Assembly: GCA_963932465.1 (NCBI GenBank)
Contig: OZ010791.1
Location: 620,689,800 to 620,753,799 of the forward strand
DNA length: 64,000 nt
Direction of reading: 5' to 3'
DNA from: Maratus speciosus
Lineage: Eukaryota; Arthropoda; Arachnida; Araneae; Salticidae
The stretch's first letter is position 1. Every line of letters starts with the position of its first letter. This document shows positions 23,001-37,955 of this stretch, in pieces. The position numbers and the translations under genes were made by a program. The notes beneath the pieces are model-generated. The model was not told where the DNA came from, made no database searches, and saw nothing but the letters and a program-made list of their open reading frames with translations.

Positions 23001-26000
23001 CCCGTATACCCTCCACTACATCCCTGGTGACGAAAACCATGAATGTAGAGAATTCAGATAGCATGGGTAGTTAAAGCTTAAAGGGTAGAATTTTCTGCAA
23101 TTTTTTTTTTCTTTTTTTTTTTTTTTTCAGTGGTCGATGGCAAAAGTGATTTTTACAGAAAGAAGATAATTTCCATTAACTAATGAGAAAGGGGAAGTGG
23201 GGTTATCTGCGTTTCGATAGTCTTCTGCTATTTCTTATGAGGGAGGGTATGTGGATTATTTAATTATTATTACGCCCGCAGGCTCTGTATGCACGTAACG
23301 CGATAATTTTTGGTAGAAATATCCGATTTGCTTAAATTTTTTTTCTAGGTTCATACTGATAAGGCGCTTCCCTGATTAGATTTGGAGGTTCATTGGTTAA
23401 GTATAAAGGGGGGAACGGGGGGCTAATACCTCACCCCTTAATTTAGATAAATGGGTTTTTATATCCAATTTAGTATACCGATTTATTCTGATAAGGTGCT
23501 TCCCTCATGAGATTTGGAGGCTCATTGGTTAAGTATAAAGATGTGAAACAGGGGGATGGGGTGGGGGCTAATCCCCCGCCTTAATTTATTTTTCAAGGGG
23601 CATTATTCTTTGAAAAAAGAGTATAATATACAATTAGTGTGGATAGCCTGTAAGCTCAATGCCATCCGTTTAACTGGGCACTTTTCTTTTTATTTTAATG
23701 ATTTTATATTTAATAATTCTTATAATTATGAAACTCTGTAAGCTCTAATGATTATGTGCTTGGAGATAAGGAAATAAAATTGTCAGGAGTTGGGGAGGAG
23801 CGCGTTTTTACCAAGTGATTTCTAAAAATTGAATGCATAGAAAATAAGGGATCGCGAAGCGATCCAGAATGGACATGCGAAACAATTACGGCTGGGGATG
23901 GTTAGAAAATAGGGATTGCTTCGCGACACTGAAACGGAATCGCGAAGCGATTACGCGGGGGCGGGGGGTGGGGGGGGGGGAGCGTAGCGAGCAGGGTGGG
24001 GGGGCAGAGCCTCCCTAGTATTTTTAAATTATAACATCTCTTTTATTATTTTAGTTGTCTTTGAAGTAAAACATTGAACTTTTTAAAGTTCATATTAAGT
24101 ATTTTATGTTTGAATCAAGGTGAAATTTTGCGTTTCGTCTCCTGATTTGATAGGATTTTTACTTTTATACCTTTTTCAAATTAATAATTGTATTTGCTTT
24201 CTCTCTCGCTCGGTTTTAATTATTTTATAGCAATACTGTTAATTATAATTCTTAATTGATCAGTGTAACAGCATAGGATTGGGCATAAAAATAATTATTT
24301 TCAAAGACATTCTAAATTTCTCGAAACTGTCCAGGAAAGCGAAAATTAAAAATAGAGGAAAACAACAGGCGTTTCTTCTTTTTTTCCAATTGATTCTTCG
24401 AATATACGCCTGTCCTCCTAATGCGGACGTTATCAATGAGAGTGTCTACATCTGCACATCCGCACTGGGGTGATTTTTGAAAACGGATGGATAGGTCGTC
24501 ATGCGTCGCAGATAGGTCATTATTCCTTAGCATTCATTTGAAACTATATTGATTACTTGATAAATGCACATTGCAATAAAAAAATATACATATCAAGAAA
24601 TTATGGAATTTTCATTTATACGCAGAGCCAACGCAACGTCAAGCTGGACCTTGGCAAAACAGTTATGGAGTTCAATGTATACTGTAATATTGGACAGATA
24701 AAATTTATTTTTAAATTGTATATATCACATAGACTAATATATAATACTATTACTAGCCGCCCTTGGCGACCAGTTTGGTCTCCTTTAAATCAATGCTAAG
24801 CATTGTATCATGTTACTTTTACACGTAATTTAATTTACTTGCTCAATCCTTCACCAAATCCAAAGATTCTGATACAGAAATCATGAATTCGGCATTTTTT
24901 ATCTTAGCCGGGCGCTGGTGATAGGTCGCCAAACATTGCTCCCGTCGTATTTTTTCGCATTTCATTAATTTCATTTACAATATAGTACTTTCACTCATTT
25001 TATTTAAAATGCATAATTTTAATGTAAAACTGAAATATTTAAAATTTATGACTCTCAATTATTGCTTTAAAAAAGAAAAGAAAGAAAAGTAATAAGTAAT
25101 ACCATGATCCGTGACATTTAATTTCAACATCAAAGCATTGTTTTAATTTACCACGCGAAAAAGTGCTTATGACAGTCGCATGAAATGGACTATTATAATA
25201 TTAATGACATGATGGCGATAGAACAATATTTGGCGATTTATCACCTGCTCCCGGCTAACATTAAATTACCAAATTGGCCGCATGGCACACAAAAAACGAA
25301 GTGGTCAGCCCGGAATTGTTGATGACAGTCACATGACTTAGGCTTTTATTATATAGATACATAATAAAATGTATGAAAATTGCCACTACTTTCACACTGA
25401 ATGTGCATAATTATTTTTAATTTGCCAAAATATTCTATTTTTTACAATATTTTAAATATTTATTTATTTATTTGCGTTCACGGTTACTTTCAGTATCATC
25501 CAACCTGTACTGTCCCCCACCATTACACCCACTTTGCCTGTAAGAAGTAAAGATAATATTCAATATTTTTTGTTATCAGGAAGAAACATTTAAAAAATAA
25601 CGTACAGCAAAACTATTATAATTATTTTACACTGCGGAAATGTTATTTGGAGTCGTATAGAGAGGCTTGAGGCCCTAACAAGACTCCAATGGGAGCGGGG
25701 CCCTGGGCAGCCGCCCCCAGTTTGTCCAATGGTTACTCCGGCCCTGTTTATACGATTGAATCATGGTATAATTACACTCTAAATAAACGGTCAACTGCGA
25801 GTATTACTCGCGCACAAAGGGTTCCGTACAATAAATATATGAATTAGTATTCGTATTATTAAAAAAAAAAACCCCGTTGCTAAAAGAATACTAAGACTTT
25901 GTACAAAACTATACAACGTACGGTTGGGTATAGCTGTATATACTAAAAAAGTATAAATGGATATACCATGAAAGTTCAAAGAGATTTGGAATCTAAATAA

Positions 26001-29000
26001 TATAAAATATAGCTATTCTGTATAACTCATTTTTTAATATTATCCTAATCTGTTTATGATAAACTTAATTCGGTACTGACAATTAAAGTAATGCATATTT
26101 AAAATTTCATGTAGCTAAAATCAGCGTAGAAATAATCTTTTCATTTTACAGTGTACCTAACGCAAAACCCTTGTTCAAAATTTAAACTTGACATTGTGCT
26201 AAGCGCGCTTCGAAAGGAGGTTGCAATGTTGCAACGCCTCTTTGGTCCGTGCCGCGGTTTTCCAGATAGGTTGTTAGTTAACCTTTAAAGACACGGTAAG
26301 TTTTATAACAATAACTCTAAAAAGTTTTACTTTTTACAATACTTTTTAAAACAATACTTAGTTAAAATTATTTACACTCGATTGGTTCCTACAGATTTTT
26401 TTTGATTATTTTTCTCGGAATTAGTAAATTTTATTTCACTTTTATTCCACATATAACCATTGGTTCACTGAAAATTTGTAAAAAAAACTAACAACGTTTT
26501 TTGCACTATGCGACAAATAGAGTTTCTGCGGTGCTGCTAAGGTCTTGAACCTTTTTCTTTAAGTACTATGTTTCTTAAACGAAAAATGAATTAGTTATCA
26601 GTCAGTGAAAACTGAGATAAATTCAATTTCAAACTTGTAAAAATGTTTAATAATACCTGTGCATGGAATAGGTTTTTATACTAAACTGTAAATAATTTCA
26701 GAAAGTGAAAAACGCGATTTTCGACCTTTTGTTCCATTTCAACTCGTTTATTTCGTTGCAAACAAATTGCCAAATGATACCTCTAGACATGAAGAATAAC
26801 GACCAGTCTGAAACCACTCAAGTTGCATCCAACTATGCAATGGCAATTTCGCTTATTTTCTTGATAACTTTGTTTTTGTCATCCTTGAAATGCAATTTCA
26901 TATAACTTAACTCCACCCAGTACAAATTGAACACTTATTTTCTTTTTCAATGATTCTTGAAATGCTTCTCCTCCATTCATTTGTGACAATCTAAAGTCTA
27001 ATCATCCCACACTGCGGTTTTTCACATACCTAATTAAAGAAGGCAGGTATACCAAAATGCAAGGTCATATTTCGTCTGTAATACTGATTAACATTGTAAT
27101 ATGCATAGAAAAGGGCAGCATAAGTGGAATTTTTGCCACTGAGTAAGCAATATATTTTTTAACACTTTCAAAATAGTTAACAACAGCGAAAAATCACGCG
27201 TCTAGCATAGATTATGTAACACTTTCCAACACATTCAAAATACTGTTACAGAACTTCACAGTTCATTAAAGCTGTTCTCAAATCCAAAGGGGCAATTTTA
27301 TCGCACAAGTTTTAATTCATTTTTGTTCGGAAACGCATGAAACTGATAGGTGTTGTTAATCAGAAACTATGCAATCCATAGACATTTTCCGTATTTTTGT
27401 AAACGCAAAAGATCTTTCATAAAATACTGTCAAAATTTACGTTTTGAACCGAATTTCTGAAACAAAGCAGAAAAATCAGCTAGCGAAAGAAAAAAAACGT
27501 TTTGTGCCGTGATCAAAATCGCTTATAAATCCATAGGTAATTTATTTATAAAAAAATGGAAAACTCATTTCGATTCCAAATCGCTTTCATAGTTAGGTCT
27601 GCCAATCTTATATCTTTACGTTTAAAAATGAGCCTGTCTTTGTGTCAGACGTTTCGCGTTTGTTGAGCGGTGAACTTGAAGACGCTTCCGAGCTAATGCT
27701 AAACCTATGGGGAGGTAATTTGCTAATATCTCACTTGTATTTCTACATTTTTAAATAATTTTTTTGCATTGGATAGCTGAGCTCCATCTCTACATCGCCC
27801 CTTTTTTATTTTTTCGAATTTGGTTGCAGATATTTTTTATAAAGTTACTTTCACTTTCGAAACCAGTTCCAAAAATGAAAGTGTCATTCTAAAAAATATC
27901 TGCAACCAAACCGAAAAAGTAAACAAGTAAGAAAAATCATGCCTTAAGCATAGATTATGAAACACTTTCCAACACTTCCTGAATGCTTTAACAAAACTTC
28001 GTTATTTAGGGAAATAAGGTAAATAAGATAACTAAGTAAACATTTTATAAAACGCATAAAACATTTGAAAAACTGATTTCATTAGTTACCGTCAATAGCC
28101 AAATATGTATCCCAATTCTTTTGAACAATCCTGTATTGGATCTGTAGGTTGATATACATACTATATAATGGGAAAATTTAGTTTAGCAAGAAAATGCATA
28201 ACAGGTTGAAATCCATCTTTCAGCAATTTATACTGATAGATGGAAACATACTTACATACTTGAATACTTTTGTACAGACCTGTAGTTTACCTAGTACCTT
28301 TATTACATGCCATTATTTAGCTAAAATTTAATTCAAACTAAAACACGCTTAAAACTATTGAAATTACATTTCCAGAAATTATCACCCATAGATGGCCACG
28401 TATCCAACTCTTTGCGTGACCCCGTATATCATTTTATCTACATTCTACAAATACACTATATGGCCAAAGGTGACCGGTCACTTGCGATTTTAGACGTTTC
28501 GTTAAATATCTAGAAAAATACATGAGGAATTAACCTGAAACTGTAGGTGTGTAAACAGTATGGTATAGGTCGTATATTTACGTGAAGATTTTTTCCTGAA
28601 ATCCCATAGAGGATCGTCAACAAATTGAAAAAGAACGAATACCTTTTGGATAACCCTGTAAAAACTAATGTAGCAAAAGCGTTCCAACACGAGATTATTA
28701 ATAAGAGGCTTATTGTAATATACTGTGTTCATTTTTATGAGGATAGCATATATATTCGTAGAGAAATTAAGGTTTTTATAAAAACAGCCCCAAATTTCGC
28801 CAAGTTTTTTGCTTATAATTTGCAGAGTTCTTAATATAAAAAAAAAGTTCTTTTCAGAAAATATGACAAACAATATTGTACACAATACATTGCAATCAGA
28901 ATTAAAAAAATAATAAAAATTGGATGAAATATGAGCAGGTTTACTGAAAAATGTTTCACTGCGCATGCGCGAATGCAATCAAAATATAATGTGCATAATG

Positions 29001-31189
29001 TATTACCTAAGTATAAAGAGCAACTTTTGAGAAAGTCTCAAAATCATAGCTTGAAAATTCTGAAAGTAATCGTCGATAGAATAAGCTCGAAATCCGTTGT
29101 TCCCAAAAAGATGAGGGGTTGTATGAAACATATGTTGATTAGTGCCAAGATAGCGTACACAATATTGCACCTACTACTATATTTGGATGCAACTGCAACA
29201 CAAGATGGAATAGTCTTCATGAGCACACAGTCCTGCGGCGAAACACGAGACACAAAGAAACCCAGCATCGGTGAACACACATATATACTTTTAACTAATT
29301 TTTCAATTAATTATAAGCAGTGAAATTACGTTCGAAATTAAGGAATATTGTTCATTTATAATTGAATTATTCTTCATTTACAATTGAATTATTGTTCATT
29401 AACAATTGAATTATTGTTCATTTACAGGAACACGAAAAAGATTTCGGTTGCAATACTGCCTATAAGCTATAAATACCAGAAGGATGTTTTCAGTTGTGGT
29501 ATGCGTTTTAAGCTGGGCTACGGAGTCGGAGACGGGTCGGAGTCAGGCCCATTTTTGAGAGAAAGAGTCGTAGTCGGAGCTGTTAAAATTCCCGGCGTCG
29601 GAGTCGTCCATTTTTCCCACCGGCTCCGCAGCCCTGTTTTAAGTTTTACTAAATTCTTCCGTACTTTGTGGTGTGAATAAATAGATAATGAACAAGGTTA
29701 CGTAAAATAATTCGTAAGCGTTTCTGTACATAGGCGTGAATTGCTTAATGATATTTTTAAAACTGATTTATGCATTTCCCTGCTTAACTATGTTCAGCAT
29801 ATACTAGGAGATGTTTGTGGAATTTTTCGTTACTCTATTCACATCCTCTTCCTGATTTTGTTATGTGATGCAGTCGTGGTAAATGATGAAAACAAGTTCT
29901 CAAGGGGCCTGACTTTAATCCTTTTTCACTTACATTGTATTCCTTTAATCCTTTAGGGGGCGGTGATCCCAAAAGTGATCACCTAATTTTAAGCTTACTG
30001 GCACCCAGAATATTTAATTAAAATTTTCCCTATTATATCATATGTGAAAATAATCAAGTATTTATTTTCTAATAAATTCATTTGTAAATTCTAGTGTCAG
30101 TCAATTATTTCACCATTTTACAAAAGAATTACCCGCGCCGGAAAGGGTTAAGCGAGACTCGAAATCAGAAATAGCGAGATTGTGTGAAATCGGGTTACCC
30201 AATCCGATGCAAGGCTCTCATTGATGTTATTTGTGTTTCTGAATTATTCAAGTTGTCTTGGAATAACTATTATTTAAAATGAAAGACTTTTCTGAAAATT
30301 TTTGTTTTTATTTTTTGCTTAGGCCAGCAGCAACTGCGACACCACAATAAAGTGCCACAATTCAGCAGGCGGTGGATACTATTGCGGTCCCTTTCAAGCT
30401 TCGTGGGCTTACTGGCACGATGCAGGCAGACCAGGTGACAAAGGACGTGCCCATGGTAAGTTCACCTCTTTTCAACTTTCATAATAATTTGGTTAATTTT
30501 CACTATGCAAGAACAATTTTCTATTTCGTATTTTCGGTATTGGGCTCGGAAACTAGTACAACATTTTTTCGTGCTTGGATTTCAAATCATGTGCTTCGAA
30601 AATAGAGCCCGACCTCATCTCTAACCTGTCAGCATATCTGTTTGGGAAGCTTTATAAACCTTCTGATATATTTTACTGTGCTCCCAATAATAATAATAAA
30701 TACAGTAGAGTGCCGATTATCCGAACAAGTCGGGACCGAACCTAGTCCAGATAAGCAAAAGTTCGGATAAAGGAAAAGACAATTTAAGGGATGTTCCTGA
30801 CTATAAAACCTTCACACTTTATCCAGGCTTAGGACTGGTAGCACCAGTTGGTGCTAGCGTGTTTAATTTTTTTTTTTACCCTTTTTATCATTGAAAATTT
30901 TCTTGTTCTCTTTTTATCATTTTCTGAACTCCAGAGATTATACTTTAAGCAAAAATGCTTCCGATAGTTGCTATTTTCAAAGAAGATGTTCTTTCCAATG
31001 CTTCCATATCTCGAATTCTTCTTAAGTTAAATAGGACTAGAGTTCTTCTTCCGTTCAAGGTTCAAGCCATTTCATAGCTGTTTCCAAACCAACGATTTCG
31101 TTATGTGATGGACTTGGTCAGTTTCAGAGCATTTGTTTTCATTTCTCCAATTTCTTTTTCATCTTAAATCTCATCCACAATCTTATCAT

Positions 31190-31226
<37 letters not shown>

Positions 31227-34200
31227 GAGAAATAAGCTGCTCGGATAAATGGAAATTCGGTTAATTTTTTTTTTTTTTTTTTTTTTTTTTTGAGAGAGAA
31301 ATAGGCTGTTTGGATAATTGAAAATTCGGTTAATTGGAATTCTGATAATCTGCGCTCTACTGTTATACTAAATGTTATGTAGTATGCTTTCAGTGCGACG
31401 TTATTTAATTTAACCTTTACAGTCCGGAGTACCCAAATGAGAACGTTCCTCATATAAATTGAACTGTTTGATTTTCTTACGTTTTGACTTCACTTCTTAG
31501 CTGAATGTTTTTGCTTTAAAACGAAACCAATTAATACCAGCACCGAGGCTGATTTCCATAAAATAAATGTTATTTTCATTTGAGTTTACTAAATGCCTTC
31601 AAGACACTGCTGCCAAGAAAGTGGGTAATTTTGGTTCGATTATTTAACTTAAACCCTTTGTAATAATACATTTTGAGGATTTGTAGATTATTCACATAAA
31701 GTCCCTAATTTCCATATAGTGTGAATTTAAGTAATTGATAGTTAGTCTAAAATTTTAGGGTGCTAGTCATTTTAGATTCATATTTGTGAACTAAATTACC
31801 CGTTCCTTAAAGTATCAATTTCAGAAAAATTCTTATTTCTATCATCTATGGTGGCCTTTCATTTGTGCAAAAGCAATAAATTAGTATTTGTAGTATTGTT
31901 TTAACTTAGGTTCTCAAGAGGTTAATATTTCTATACGGCCGTATTCCATACTCGAATGGCATCAAAAACCAATAAAAATTATTTTAGCATTTGCCGCCAA
32001 ACTGTATTGCGATTTCTAAGTTCCATGAATGAAATTATGGCACATGATGTAATTGTCACCAGCGGAAATGTTTCAGGTATAAGTCTTATCAAAATCACGC
32101 TATCAACTCTCATGAAGTAAGAGAGGATTGGGTTATCTCCGGATGAATACGCTGCAAGAACTATTTCGCAAAGTTTCCGAAAATCAATGGCGCAATTTAT
32201 ATGAGAAACATTTCCGTTCATCCCGGTAACAGTTGTTAGTTGGAGATCTTCGATTGAATTTTCCGTTATACAGTAAAACCTCCCTAAAGCGACCACGTTC
32301 CGTTCCAATAAAAATTGGTCGCTCCGAGAGGAGATCTCTTAATAGAGGTCATGTTTAAATCTAGATTTTAATTGCTGAAAAAAGGTAACAATTAATGTTA
32401 CTAAAATTTATTTTTCACATTAGGAAAAAATATGAAAATTTAAGTATCAAAACAAAAGTTAATTAAGATAGAGTTAAAAAAAAAATGAATACATTGACGT
32501 TTGCTTTGATTTTACGGTTTTATCTTCTATAACTTTTATTTTCAAGTCCTTTCGAAGTTCAGTAGAGAAAAGCAATTTTTTTTGGACGGAAACAAATTAT
32601 GACGATTTCATTCACTTATCTATTTCTTTGAGAGTTTCCTTACAGAATACTGCAGGGGAGTTTAGCGACTGTCATCCTTACTTTGTCACCAGAGTTAAAT
32701 TAATTGCCTAAAAAGGCACAAAAGGGTTTAAACACTTAAAAGTTACTGGAATAAGTAAAAATTTTAAACTTAGTTTAGAAGTTTCATGAATAATGTGTTC
32801 TCCGGAATTATTATTCTAATAAAATCTTCTTCAAGCGACCAGGAAAAAACGGAATTTGTTGCATTTTCTTCAAAGAAATGGGTCGCTCATGGAGGGAGTT
32901 CAACTGGGGTGGTCTCTGAATAGAGGTAAAATTACTATTGAGCTTATGGGAATAAAATTCGTTCCATGAAAAAATGGTCGTTCAGGAAAGTGGTCGCTTA
33001 ATGGAGGTGGTCCCACAGGGAGGTTTCACTGTACTTTTGGACGATAAGGGAAATGTTTCCGAAAATTTCTGTAACGCTGAAATTTTACAAGATTACATTT
33101 GACTTTATGAACATTTCTGCCATTTTAATTTGCTATTCAATCTCTCGCACGTGCGGATTTTATCGAGTTCAAAATATATCTTTAGAAAAAAATATTTCTT
33201 TTTATCTTCTTCTTTTTCGACTTTCATTTTATGATGGATTTACGCGTTTTAAGATGTCGCGAATTCGATTTGACTATTTTTAGGAAATGCCACTCTGTCT
33301 GTGCGGGACACAAATTTTGTGGCTTCTCTATTTCAAGAGTTAGATGCCCGGAATTTAATCAAACTTCACACTCAGTAAGACCTTGACATAAAGTTTTACT
33401 GATTAGGTGTGGGTGTGTATTTCCCAACAGGTGGCGCTTCTACGCTGTATTTTTCCGGATTTCCGTGATAGCTATATCTCGGCATCCATGACAGGGAATT
33501 TCATCACACTTCATAATCAGACCTTGACATAAGTAACTACTGATTAAGTTTCGGTGTATATAACCCAACAGGTAGCACTGCTGTTCTGCGATTTTCACTA
33601 ATTTCCAAAATAGCTAAATCTCGGAAACAATGGAACGAAATTTCATCAAAATTCGTATTCGGTTAGATCTTGACATAAATTGACACTGTTTATGTTTTGG
33701 TACATCTTGCCCTACAGGTGGCGCTGCTGAGCTGTGTTTTTCAGGTTTTCCCTGATAACTATATCAAGGCATACACGGGATTTGATTTTGACAAAATTTA
33801 ATCTATAAAACATTTATCAAAAGTTATGTTGATACAGTTCTGACTTCGTTCATTCAACAGGGGGCGCTGCTATGCTATATTTTTACCATGAGCATTATAG
33901 CGGTATCGCAGATTTTATTAGGTAAAAATGCACTAAAAACTTTTACATTTGAATTTATTAATTAAAAAATAAATACGTTGGTGCAATTTCGTATTTGTAT
34001 ACCCAACAGGGGGCCTGCTGAACTGTGCCTTTTATTTATTCATTGATCACTGTACCTTCGAGTTAAATTCGAAGAAATACACCCTACTTCGTAATGGATT
34101 GTGTGTAAGAGTGCTTTTTAAATTAATATATTAGAATAATATAGAAGAAAGTTTTGGGTTGACCACAGCATACTAGTTTAAAAGGTGAAATAAGAAAAAA

Positions 34201-36489
34201 ATATATACTTATTAGTATTATGTGTATTCTGGAGCGTCAATAATTGTTGAATCAATAGTCAATAGATAGAAGGAAAAACCTTCCTTCAAATGTTTCGCAT
34301 CACACACATGCGCACAGGAAAAAACAAGAGGTGTTTCAAAAGTTTTTTGTTTTGTAGATCTTAAAACCGCAATATATTGCAATACTAAAAATTGTTATGC
34401 TAATTTTCAGTTTTAAATAATAGCAATGCACGCATATTCAGTTAGACCTTGACATCAATACACCTATTTGACATCTTATATATTTTTACCTGCTACTGCA
34501 ATTTAAACTAAAAAAATTGTAATAAAAAGTTGGGAAAAATATTTTCGAGGATCTGTTTAGAAATTTTGCAATAGCTTCAACGTTGTTTTCTTTTGTTTTT
34601 TATGTATTTATTTTAGATTTAGTGCTATACGTGTTTAACTCCTCGCGGTGAACGGCATGTATAGGTGCCATATAAGGTGCGAACGTAAGTTTCACCTTAT
34701 TTAAGCGCAGAATTTCAGCTATTCATTACGCGAAAAATTACTATTTGGAAAATGTAGCTCCCCAAAAAGTTAAGCGTTGATTTCTCGGATGACTATTTGA
34801 AGGTTCCTCGTACTTTTCCTTGTAAGCTATCTTATGTCTCTAAAAATATGAGTTAACCCCTAACACAATTTTTTTATTTAACTTTATCATGATTTAAGAA
34901 AAACTGCATAAATTATATTATTTTCAAGTTTGATTTCAAGGAACGTGAATGTAAGTGTCAAAAGTGACTGTTTTCATATGAAAGTAGTCGGATATGCCAA
35001 TCCCAAAACTTTCTTGTATCTCATACATGTTAATACTTCAAAATTCTCTAGTACAGTGCCAAAATTAAATGGCAATCTATGTCCATCATGAGGATTCTAA
35101 ACATATGAAATTCCGTGCATTAGTTCTTGAGAAAGGCATAGGACTATCGGTAAAATCGTGTAAATCATGCAAAATACAGCATATATCAGCGACACGGGTT
35201 AGGTGATTTACACCAAAATCTAATCATCAACAACTTACGTTAACTTCTAACTGAATCTGAAGTTCGATGAAAATCCGTGCATTCGTTTTTGCGATAGAGC
35301 TATGCGGAAACCGTGAAAAATTCCACATAGCAGCGCCACCTGTTGAGCGATTTTCACCAAATGCTAATTATGACCTATTTATACTAGGGACTAACTGAAC
35401 CTGAAACTTGGTGAAAATTCATGCATTAGTTCTTGAGATGCAGTTATTCCAGAAAACGTCAAAAATGCAGCAAAGCAGCGCCACCTGTTGGACGATTTAC
35501 ACCAAAAAGTAATCGGAACTAGTTTATATCAAGGTCTAACTGAATCTAAAGTTTTGTGAAATTCCGTGCATTAGTTCCTGAGATATAGCGCACACAATAT
35601 TTTTGTCACATACAGACTCACAGAGTGACAGACAGACAGTTTCTAAAAACCGTCAAATTGCGTTCAGGACCTTCTAAAACGTATAAATCTATCGAAAACC
35701 AAAAGTCGAAATTTTTCACGAATCCAATACTTATTCTTGTAAAGATAGAAGAAAGTAAAAAGGGAGTTGTAACGATTTTTAATAGGTAGACGCCTAAAGC
35801 TTAAACGGGGGGGCTCACCTTCTGCAGCTCGATATTGCTTGATTTTAACACAATATTAAAAAGAATTTTGGAGCTGTCAATATTTTTTCAAATTAAACAA
35901 TTTTTTTTTTTGAGTAAATTGTACAAATTTTTGTTTATATATTCCTTTAAATACTTTTCATGAAACATAATTTTAATTTAGTGTAATTAAGACATACTAA
36001 TTAAGGATTACCAAAACGATGATTTGACATACATGTGTCAAATCATCGATTAATAAAAATATATTCGATATATCCACTTAATATTACATATATATATTCA
36101 TACAATATGGTACTTTAACTTCAACCTAAAATAATTATCAAGTTTACAGGTGAAAATATTTTTTTCAGGGAATTAAACCATAAAATACAAAATTGATGAT
36201 AAAATTTCAATAAAAATTTAAAAAATAAATAAATAAAGTGCAGGTTCTTACTTAAAAATGGGGAGAAATACAATATGTTACAGAATTTTAAGTTTCTATG
36301 TTACTTAGGTTTTAAAATATGATACGTGCAATGTCAAAAATATCTGAATTAAGTAAAATGGCTTTAAAATTAAAATTTACCTTGATTTGGATAGGTATCG
36401 CTCTGAATATTTTATCATAAAACCGGTTCTAGTTGGAGTATTGTCATAATTTTTTTTTTTAAGTTTGGTAACGTGCTATTCTTTAATAA

Positions 36490-36539
<50 letters not shown>

Positions 36540-37912
36540 AAAAGTTGTAAGGTGATCTACCCCCTTTACATACACGACATTTATTATTACACAATTAGAC
36601 ATTCAAATCACCCGAATGGTATCAATATCATATTTGTAACTATGAATGCGGCCAAATTGTGTGTGTGAGAAAGAGGGGGGGGGGGTGTAATCCTTTTCCT
36701 TCCCGCGGTTTCGGTTTTAGTCAAGATTTTTATATAAATCTGGGTTAATCATTTCTTTCATAATAAAAAAAAAAAACCTTGGAGAATTTTTATTTAAGGG
36801 GTCTCAGGACTCGAAATTTTATTATCTTTTAGAAATTAAAGCCCTATCTTTTCTGAATATTTTAATATAATTGTTTCTTTGAAATTCTCATTAGAACAAA
36901 AGTTATGGCTTTTAGAATTATACCCGCTCCCTCTGAGGGGTTTGGACGTATTTTTCCGTTTCTCAAAAACGACTCAAATCTGTTGTAGAAAAAAATATTT
37001 TAAACAGAATTGTATTTTAAAATATAATATTAAATAAAGGTGTATGAAGTGTATTTTAGAAACAAGCTGGGAAAGAAAATTTACATAAAGATTATTTTTA
37101 TAAGCATTTTTATGAAAATGCTGGAAAGCCCCCAAGACGCTCGGAGGGTTAATAGCTCAAGCGGCGTTTCCGAAACTTTGAAGTCATTTTCTCCAAGTGA
37201 CGTTTTTGGACATAACGCGCAGAATATCTCAAAAACTTCTCAATATTCTTTCATAAAATTTTCAAAACATACGTTTCATGTTAACCTGTATAAACTGAAC
37301 CTAAAATTTTCTTTTTATTATTCAAAAAAATATTGTTTTAAGTGATTATGTTGCTGAAAGTTTCAAAATTTTGTATTAGCTAAATACAACTTTGTATTTA
37401 AAATATAAAAATGCTTTAAACACAAATTTATTTAGGTTCAGGGTAATTAGTACAATCTGAAGTACATGTAGACACCAAAATTTTCATTCTACACTGTAAA
37501 AAAAATACTGCCAGTTTTCCGGTAGGAATCGGAAAAATAGTTGCCCTTATCGTACCGGAATAATTTCCAACCCAGCTCGGAATAAAATCAGTAAAATCGG
37601 AATAAAATCCGTAAAATACCGTTTTACTGACTATTTCCTTATTTTTACGGATTTTATTCCGAGCTGGGTCGGAAATAATTCCGGTACGATAAGGGCAACT
37701 ATTTTTCCGATTCCTACCGGAAAACTGGCAGTATTTTTTTTACAGTGTAGTTACAATATTTAATTTCTAATCGTGCGCGTAAGCTGTTATACCGATTTTC
37801 TGCTCGTCAAATATTTGACAGTTTGTATCCCCCTGTAAATGCTAAGTCTTCATCTTGCAATTTTTTAAATACATAAAATGAAAGGACGTACTTATGTCTT
37901 TCATGTCAACAC

Positions 37913-37955
<43 letters not shown>

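Larger units (their letters stand above)
22699..24018 (+). mobile_element. Non-autonomous Helitron, 1320 bp
   Basis: It starts with TCCTTCTCTCTATATAAA and ends with ...CCTCCCTAG, giving the canonical Helitron 5' TC and 3' CTRR. It is inserted between A and T: the flanks read AAAATGTA|TATTTTTAAA, exactly the uninterrupted sequence of the other inverted arm of the host element near 22318-22335. The 3' part holds the palindrome ATCGCGAAGCGAT twice and a strong G-run. Internally, two units carrying AAGGCGCTTCCCT (family F6, also at 45180-46025) lie at 23340-23560. No Rep/helicase reading frame is present. Confidence 0.88.
22239..24110. mobile_element. Inverted-repeat element with hammerhead motifs (Penelope/retrozyme-like remnant)
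   Basis: The block at 22245-22395 is repeated in inverse orientation at 22630-22698 and 24019-24105. The right arm is split by a Helitron at 22699-24018. Each arm contains a hammerhead-ribozyme-like motif followed by AATAAAATGTATATTTTTAA and TAACATCTCTTTTATTATTT. Hammerhead ribozymes occur in the terminal repeats of Penelope-like retroelements and in retrozymes, so a remnant of such an element is the best guess. No reverse transcriptase or GIY-YIG coding sequence is visible. Confidence 0.6.

Noticed and set aside
25680..25745. A complete hAT element ending CCGGCCCTG
   Set aside because: No opposite CAGGGCCGG end or 8-bp duplication could be found nearby. At most a truncated end.
28502..29323. 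158-codon (minus) and 130-codon (plus) frames as host genes
   Set aside because: They overlap on opposite strands, have no recognisable domain, and lie next to a Tc1-like end between F3 fragments. They are more likely chance or decayed element frames.
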